Shown piece after piece: positions 13,690 through 17,734 of a stretch of DNA of 17,734 nucleotides; the stretch's first letter is position 1, and the number at the start of each line of letters is the position of its first letter. The DNA is taken from NCBI GenBank assembly GCA_945877995.1, contig CAMDXD010000030.1:1-17734 (forward strand). Direction: 5' to 3'. Source of the DNA: Bordetella parapertussis. Its GTDB lineage: Bacteria; Pseudomonadota; Gammaproteobacteria; Burkholderiales; CAIKXV01. The notes beneath the pieces are model-generated. The model was not told the origin of the DNA. It searched no databases and saw nothing but the letters and a program-made list of their open reading frames with translations. A program made the translations under genes and the position numbers.

Positions 13690-14427
13690 ATGCGCTCCGC
13701 GCCAGTACGATCCATGTCAGCACGATATTCGTCAGTGCGCCTGGCGCTGGTGCTGTTCGCGGCGCTGCTCGGTATCGGTATCGGCATCGGCATCGGCAGC
13801 GTGGCGTTGGCGGCAGGCTCCTTTTCCGTCTCCCCCGTGCGGGTGGATCTGCGCGCGGGTCAGACGGGCGGGTCGATCGAGGTCATCAACAACGGCAGCA
13901 CCGAGATCCAGCTCACGGTAGAGCGGTTTTCCTGGAGAGCGGGCGCATCGGGCGATCAGCTCGAACCCACCGCAGACTTCGTGGCCAGCCCACCGTTGTT
14001 CGACCTGCGGCCGGGGGAGCGCCAGGTGTTGCGCATCCTGTTCGTGCGTCCGGCCGACCCGCAGCGCCAGCTCACCTACCGGATCGCACTGCAGGAATCT
14101 CCAGTCCGGCTGCCTGCCACAGGGCTCGCCACCGTGCTGCGTGTCACCCTGCCGGTGTTCGTGACCCCGCCCCGTGCCGTCCCTTCACTGCAGTGGCGCA
14201 GGGTCGATTCGCCGGACGGCCCGTCCCTGGAGGTCGAGAACCGGGGAGACGCCACGGCACTGCTGGCAGGCATACGCCTGGAGGGCACGCGCGACCTGGA
14301 GGGCGGCAGCGGCTATGTACTGCCTGGCCAGACGCGTCGCTGGCGCGCCCCGGATCTGGGTCGGTCCATCGTCGTAACCCTGCCGGGCGGCAGCACCGAG
14401 ACGGTGGAACTGCAACCTCCGCGCTGA
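13690..14427 (+). CDS. Periplasmic pilus-assembly chaperone (PapD/CsuC-like)
   Basis: A 245-residue chaperone with two immunoglobulin-like domains that holds pilin subunits in the periplasm and hands them to the usher. A long signal segment (to about residue 41) contains the unusual run GIGIGIGIG (28-36). The first domain starts FSVSPVRVDLRAGQTGGSIEV, with the conserved Arg of the subunit-anchoring cleft in SPVRVDL, and includes ASPPLFDLRPGERQVLRILF, the family's F1-G1 edge region. The second domain begins after VTLPVFVTPP. ATG 13690 follows TAAGG; ATG 13714 is an alternative that would shorten the signal n-region. Its stop shares one base with the usher ATG (TGATG), so they are translationally coupled. 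Confidence 0.92.
   Translation: MRSAPVRSMSARYSSVRLALVLFAALLGIGIGIGIGSVALAAGSFSVSPVRVDLRAGQTGGSIEVINNGSTEIQLTVERFSWRAGASGDQLEPTADFVASPPLFDLRPGERQVLRILFVRPADPQRQLTYRIALQESPVRLPATGLATVLRVTLPVFVTPPRAVPSLQWRRVDSPDGPSLEVENRGDATALLAGIRLEGTRDLEGGSGYVLPGQTRRWRAPDLGRSIVVTLPGGSTETVELQPPR
13771..13800 (+). repeat. Hexanucleotide tandem repeat in the chaperone signal peptide
   Basis: Five six-base units in series: GGTATC twice, GGCATC twice, then GGCAGC. They encode the Gly-Ile run of the signal peptide core. Unit length is a multiple of three, so gain or loss would change hydrophobic length without a frameshift. Confidence 0.7.
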
Positions 14428-16733
14428 TGCGCCGACGGTGGCGCATCACGCTCGCGCTGTGGGCGGCAGCCTTCTCAGCCGCGGGTGCGCAGGCCAGCCC
14501 GGCCGCGATCGAAGTGCGTCTCAATGGTCAGGCGCCCGTCGTCGTGCTGGCCTCGGAACGCGAGGGCGAGCTGTACCTCTCGGGCTCGGCCCTGCGCAGC
14601 CTCGGCCTGCGACCGCCAACCGCCCCGGCCGCCTTCGTGGACGGTGGCGAGTCCTTCCATCGGCTGACGGCCCTCGGCCTGACGCTACAGCGCTTCGATG
14701 TGCGCGAAGGCAGGGCCGACATCATGGCGCCAGCTGGCGTGTTCCCCGGCAGCGCGCAATCGCTGCAACTGGAGCCCATCGACATCACGCCCAGCAGCCC
14801 CGCCGCCTTCGTGAACTACGATTTCTCGGTCAACTCGGGCAGCGGGACGGTATCGGGCGCGGGGCTGTTCGATATCGTGGCAACGTGGCGCTACGGGTCG
14901 CTGACCCATTCCTTCGTGAACCGCAATCTGGGCGGCGATAGCACTCAGCGCAAGGGCACGGAGCGGCTGGCCACCACGTATCGTTACGACTGGATCAACA
15001 GCGCCACCACGCTGGAGGCGGGCGACGTGAACGCTCAGCCGGGCGCCTTCGGCCTGCCGCTGCGCTTCGGCGGGGTCTCGCTGTATTCCAACTACGGATT
15101 GCGCCCTGGCTTCGTGACCCAGCCCATGCCACGGTTCAGCGGCGAGGCGGTGACGCCATCGACCGTGGACGTCTTCATCAATGACCAGCTGCGTCGCTCG
15201 GTGGGCGTACCGGCAGGACCGTTCACGCTCAACGAGCTGCCCGTGGTCACCGGCGCCGGTCAGGCGCAGCTGGTGATTCGCGATGCGCTGGGCCGGGAAC
15301 AACGGGTGGATGCCGCCTTCTACAGCACGGGCCGGCTGCTGCGCCAGGGCCTGTCACAGTACGCGATGTCAGCCGGCACGCTGCGCAAGGCGTTCGTGAC
15401 CGGAGACCCCGAATACGGCAACAGCTACCTGAGCGCGCTCTGGCGGCAGGGCGTGTCGGACGCCCTCACCCTGGAGGCCCGCGCCGAGCTGGAAGCGGGG
15501 GTGACCCGCGTGGCGGGTGCTGCGGCTACCTTCGCCCTGCCCGCAGGCGAGGCCGAGATCTCCGGCGCCGTCAACGAGAACGCAGGCCGGGTCCACTGGC
15601 TGGGCGGTGCAGGCTACCGGTATGTCTCGCCGCAGCGCTCCGCGACGCTGCGCTGGGATCAGTCCGACCAGGGCTTCCGGCTCGCTGGCGTGCTCGACCC
15701 TGCGCTGGCGACGCAGCGGCAGGTGACAGTGACAGCAGGCCAGCAGTTGCGCGCCGGCGTCAGTATCAATTCGGGGTGGATCGACCAGCGCGCTGCCACT
15801 GGCCAGGCCCAGCGCAGCGCCAACCTGAGCCTGATCTGGAACCTGCCCAGGGGCACCGCGGTGCTGTTGACCGCCGCGCGCACGAGCTTTGCGGAGCGCA
15901 CCAGCGACTCGCTGCGCCTGACCCTGAGCCTTCCCCTGGACAAGAGCCAGTTCGCGTCCGTCTCCTCGGAAGGCGGCTCGCTGCGACAGAACAGCATCAG
16001 CCTGCAGCGGCCGCTGCCGCTGTCGGAAGGCTTCGGCTACCGGCTGTCCGGCAACGAGGGCAGCGCGGGCAACCGCGCCGAAGCATCCGTCTACGCCCAG
16101 TCGCGCGCCGTGCTGGTCTCAGCGGAGCACTCGGCCACGCAGGGCCAGCCTGGCGCGTCCCGTTTCGGTGCTCGTGGCAGCCTGGGCACCATCGGCGGCA
16201 CCGTGTTCGCCGCGCGTTCCATCAACGACAGCTTCGCCCTGGTGCGGGTTCCCGACGTGGCCGACGTGCCGGTGAGCTTCAACAGCCAGCCCGCGGGACG
16301 CACCGACAGCGCGGGCCGCCTGGTGCTTCCGCGGGTGAGCGCTCTCGTGCCCCACCGGGTCGAGGTCGAGGTCGATGCACTGCCAGCGGACGTGACCGTG
16401 CTCGATGAGCGCACCCGCTTCGTGGTTGCCCCGCGCAGCGCGGTCATCGCCACCCTGGCCGTGAAGCGCGTGTCCGGCGCGCTCGTGCGCGTGATCGACC
16501 CGGACGGCACCGTGCCGCCACCCGGCACAATGGTGCGTGGCGCCAGCGCAGTGGAGACCTCGCGCGTGGGGCCTCGCGGCGAAATCTTCGTGCGCGCCAG
16601 CCCCGGCATCCTGCGACTGCAGGTCGAGCGCGATGGCGTCACCTGCAGCGTAGAATTCACGCTGCCGCCGTCCCTGCCGCTGGGCGGCTATCACGAGATC
16701 GGACCGCTATCATGTCGACCCGCCGGGCCCTGA
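14427..16733 (+). CDS. Outer-membrane usher of a chaperone-usher pilus (CsuD/FimD-like)
   Basis: A 768-residue outer-membrane usher that receives chaperone-subunit complexes and secretes the growing pilus. ATG 14427 overlaps the chaperone stop by one base and opens a signal peptide ending near residue 23 (AGAQA); the open frame reaching back to 14193 lies within the chaperone gene. Visible parts are the N-terminal domain with ASEREGELYLSGSALRSLGL, the start of the beta-barrel at FVNYDFSVNSGSGTVSG, plug-region sequence around PSTVDVFINDQLRRSVGVPAGPF, the barrel repeats, and C-terminal domains with a Cys pair near the end (VTCSVEF and LSCRPAG). Length is toward the short end of ushers and fits the archaic Csu class. 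Its end overlaps the next pilin gene by 22 bases. Confidence 0.93.
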   Translation: MRRRWRITLALWAAAFSAAGAQASPAAIEVRLNGQAPVVVLASEREGELYLSGSALRSLGLRPPTAPAAFVDGGESFHRLTALGLTLQRFDVREGRADIMAPAGVFPGSAQSLQLEPIDITPSSPAAFVNYDFSVNSGSGTVSGAGLFDIVATWRYGSLTHSFVNRNLGGDSTQRKGTERLATTYRYDWINSATTLEAGDVNAQPGAFGLPLRFGGVSLYSNYGLRPGFVTQPMPRFSGEAVTPSTVDVFINDQLRRSVGVPAGPFTLNELPVVTGAGQAQLVIRDALGREQRVDAAFYSTGRLLRQGLSQYAMSAGTLRKAFVTGDPEYGNSYLSALWRQGVSDALTLEARAELEAGVTRVAGAAATFALPAGEAEISGAVNENAGRVHWLGGAGYRYVSPQRSATLRWDQSDQGFRLAGVLDPALATQRQVTVTAGQQLRAGVSINSGWIDQRAATGQAQRSANLSLIWNLPRGTAVLLTAARTSFAERTSDSLRLTLSLPLDKSQFASVSSEGGSLRQNSISLQRPLPLSEGFGYRLSGNEGSAGNRAEASVYAQSRAVLVSAEHSATQGQPGASRFGARGSLGTIGGTVFAARSINDSFALVRVPDVADVPVSFNSQPAGRTDSAGRLVLPRVSALVPHRVEVEVDALPADVTVLDERTRFVVAPRSAVIATLAVKRVSGALVRVIDPDGTVPPPGTMVRGASAVETSRVGPRGEIFVRASPGILRLQVERDGVTCSVEFTLPPSLPLGGYHEIGPLSCRPAGP

Positions 16734-17197
16734 CCGGTCTGCTCACCGCGGCATCGCTTCTGACCCTGCCCGCCGCGCGGGCGCAGGAGCAGGTGTCCTG
16801 CGACCTGCAGGTGCCGGCGATGAGCTTCGGCAGCATCGATATCCTGGGGGAAATGCCTGCCGATCGCAGCCTGGGCAGCATCGACGTGATCTGCAGGAAC
16901 TCTGGTCTCGTCGATGCGGTGGTGCCGATACGCATTGCGGTATCGGCGGGCTCGGGCGGCATCGACAGCCAGCGGCGCATGGCCGGGCCCGGCGGCTCGT
17001 CTCTTGAGTACAACCTGTTCAAGGACGCGAGCAGGACCCAGTTATGGCGCTCCAGCGGTATTTTGCCCAGGGCGGTCTACGTGGGTGCGCAGCAACAGGC
17101 CAGCCTCACGTTTCCGGTATTCGGGCGCCTGTACGGCCCCCGTGACGCGCGCCCCGGCGGGTACACCGACTGGTTGACAGTCACCCTGGACTTCTGA
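16712..17197 (+). CDS. Spore coat U-domain pilin, probable minor or tip subunit
   Basis: A 161-residue secreted SCPU-family subunit. A signal peptide ends near residue 24 (AARAQ), followed by EQVSCDLQVPAMSFGSIDILG and IDVICRNSG, giving a Cys30-Cys61 pair like that of the first pilin. It also shares the RRMAGPGGSSLEYNLFKDASRTQLW block, which matches RRMVGPGG..LDYGLF in the pilin at 13142, and ends in a VTLDF strand. The ATG lies inside the end of the usher gene (22-base overlap), so it is coupled to usher synthesis and made after the terminator at 13647. In Csu operons the subunit after the usher is the tip adhesin (CsuE), but that protein is usually larger with two domains; here only one is seen. 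Confidence 0.88.
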   Translation: MSTRRALTGLLTAASLLTLPAARAQEQVSCDLQVPAMSFGSIDILGEMPADRSLGSIDVICRNSGLVDAVVPIRIAVSAGSGGIDSQRRMAGPGGSSLEYNLFKDASRTQLWRSSGILPRAVYVGAQQQASLTFPVFGRLYGPRDARPGGYTDWLTVTLDF

Positions 17198-17200
17198 GGA

Positions 17201-17210
17201 TCGGGCCCGA
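17201..17210. other. Perfect 10-bp palindrome after the pilus operon
   Basis: TCGGGCCCGA, starting four bases after the second pilin stop, is fully self-complementary. It could fold only as a very tight hairpin and has no T-run, so it is not a convincing terminator. Confidence 0.4.
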
Positions 17211-17212
17211 GA

Positions 17213-17234
17213 TGCCGCCGGGGTGCCGCCGGGG
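17213..17234. repeat. Perfect 11-bp tandem duplication
   Basis: TGCCGCCGGGG occurs twice in direct succession at 17213-17223 and 17224-17234, in the gap between the pilin gene and the small secreted protein gene. It looks like a replication-slippage product; no function is evident. Confidence 0.7.
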
Positions 17235-17269
17235 TCAAGTCCTGCGCCATCCTGCCGTTACCTTGAGTC

Positions 17270-17569
17270 ATGCGGACCAGGGTTCTATCGCTGTGCTCGA
17301 TCGTGCTGGCGACGGATCTCGCGTCCGGGTCGGCCATGGCACAGACGCGCCAGGCGCGTTCGAACCTCGAAGTCCGCGCAACCGTGGTGCACGTCTGCAC
17401 CGTCGGGGTGGGCGTGACGAGCACGCCCGGTTGCGAGGCGGTGGTGCGCGAGAACCAGCGACTGCTCGAGCGCAAGCCCGAGCCCGCGGCCATCGTGCGC
17501 ATAAGCATCACTGAACAGGCAGCGGACGCCACGGCACCGCGCATCATCGTGCGCACCTTCGAGTTCTAG
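17270..17569 (+). CDS. Small secreted protein resembling a shortened SCPU pilin
   Basis: A 99-residue protein with a signal-like N-terminus ending near residue 24 (SAMAQ). Its mature start, SNLEVRATVVHVCTVGVGV (31-49), resembles the SATVVGACVIG region of the major pilin at 13142, including the first cysteine (Cys43; a second, Cys55, follows), and it ends in a beta-type strand IIVRTFEF comparable to the pilins' terminal VTxDF. The middle (about 55-75, RENQRLLERKPEP) is charged and unlike a pilin. It may be an accessory secreted factor of the pilus, or the remains of a third subunit with an internal loss. The ribosome site is weak (TTGAGT), so expression is less certain than for the genes upstream. 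Confidence 0.65.
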   Translation: MRTRVLSLCSIVLATDLASGSAMAQTRQARSNLEVRATVVHVCTVGVGVTSTPGCEAVVRENQRLLERKPEPAAIVRISITEQAADATAPRIIVRTFEF

Positions 17570-17652
17570 CAGTCCGTCGCGCAACTGTCGTGCCGCTGTC
17601 CACCTCCCGACCGCCCCGCTACACTTGTCTGGATCCGCAATCGGAATCCTCC

Positions 17653-17734
17653 ATGCCCCCCGTCGACGTCGCCATCATCGGCACCGGCTCCATCGGCCTC
17701 GCCGTCGCCTACTATCTGGTGCGCGACCACGGCG
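17653..17734 (+). CDS. FAD-dependent oxidoreductase, DAO-type (partial, start only)
   Basis: The first 27 codons run off the right edge. VDVAIIGTGSIGLAVAYYL is the dinucleotide-binding beta-alpha-beta fold with GxGxxG (Gly10, Gly12, Gly15), as found at the very N-terminus of FAD-dependent amino-acid or sarcosine oxidases. The ATG follows GGAATCC, a modest ribosome site. Substrate class cannot be judged from this fragment. Confidence 0.75.
   Translation, partial: MPPVDVAIIGTGSIGLAVAYYLVRDHG

Noticed and set aside
12758..13723. A 321-codon minus-strand open frame spanning the toxin end, intergenic region and pilin
   Set aside because: It would run antisense through three recognised elements, including a terminator region; no domain or ribosome site supports it.
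1..17734. CRISPR arrays, tRNA or rRNA genes, transposases and attachment sites
   Set aside because: I saw no regularly spaced long repeats, no tRNA-like cloverleaf and no transposase or integrase coding sequence; only short tandem or inverted repeats are present.

Overview
The window is GC-rich DNA with short intergenic gaps. Three receptors of the Bug (TctC-like) tripartite-tricarboxylate-transporter family, a family greatly expanded in Burkholderiales such as Bordetella and Cupriavidus relatives, point to a betaproteobacterium, probably Burkholderiales. That assignment is an inference from gene content only.

Layout. (a) Bases 1-3633, minus strand: a sulfite-dehydrogenase-like pair (Tat-exported molybdoenzyme plus cytochrome c), then an argininosuccinate-lyase-family enzyme and a Bug receptor that runs off the left edge. 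(b) 3634-3898: divergent control region with short repeats. (c) 3899-9520, plus strand: a carboxylate catabolic module made of a Bug receptor, a CitE-like lyase, a family III CoA-transferase, an MmgE/PrpD protein and a second Bug receptor. It looks built to capture an external polycarboxylate, activate it to its CoA ester and cleave it. (d) 9605-12101, plus strand: a tight three-gene unit of a lipoprotein, a small helical protein, and a TIR-domain protein fused to two pterin-4a-carbinolamine-dehydratase (PCD/DCoH) domains. (e) 12223-12928: a Phd/YefM-RelE/ParE toxin-antitoxin pair. (f) 13142-17197: a minimal chaperone-usher (Csu/spore-coat-U type) pilus operon of pilin, strong terminator hairpin, chaperone, usher and second pilin, followed by a 99-residue pilin-like fragment gene at 17270. 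(g) 17653 to the right edge: start of an FAD-dependent oxidoreductase.

The strongest candidate for something undescribed is region (d). The TIR domain keeps the glutamate expected for NAD+ cleavage, and the two PCD domains retain their paired histidines but have lost different other motif positions. PCD proteins form dimers and tetramers, and TIR enzymes are switched on by oligomerisation, so the PCD pair could be a scaffold or pterin-sensing module for a TIR effector. The lipoprotein and the small helical protein are encoded just upstream in what looks like one transcript, and a toxin-antitoxin pair lies just downstream, an accessory-region setting compatible with (but not proof of) a defence role. 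No homology search was possible, so novelty is unproven.
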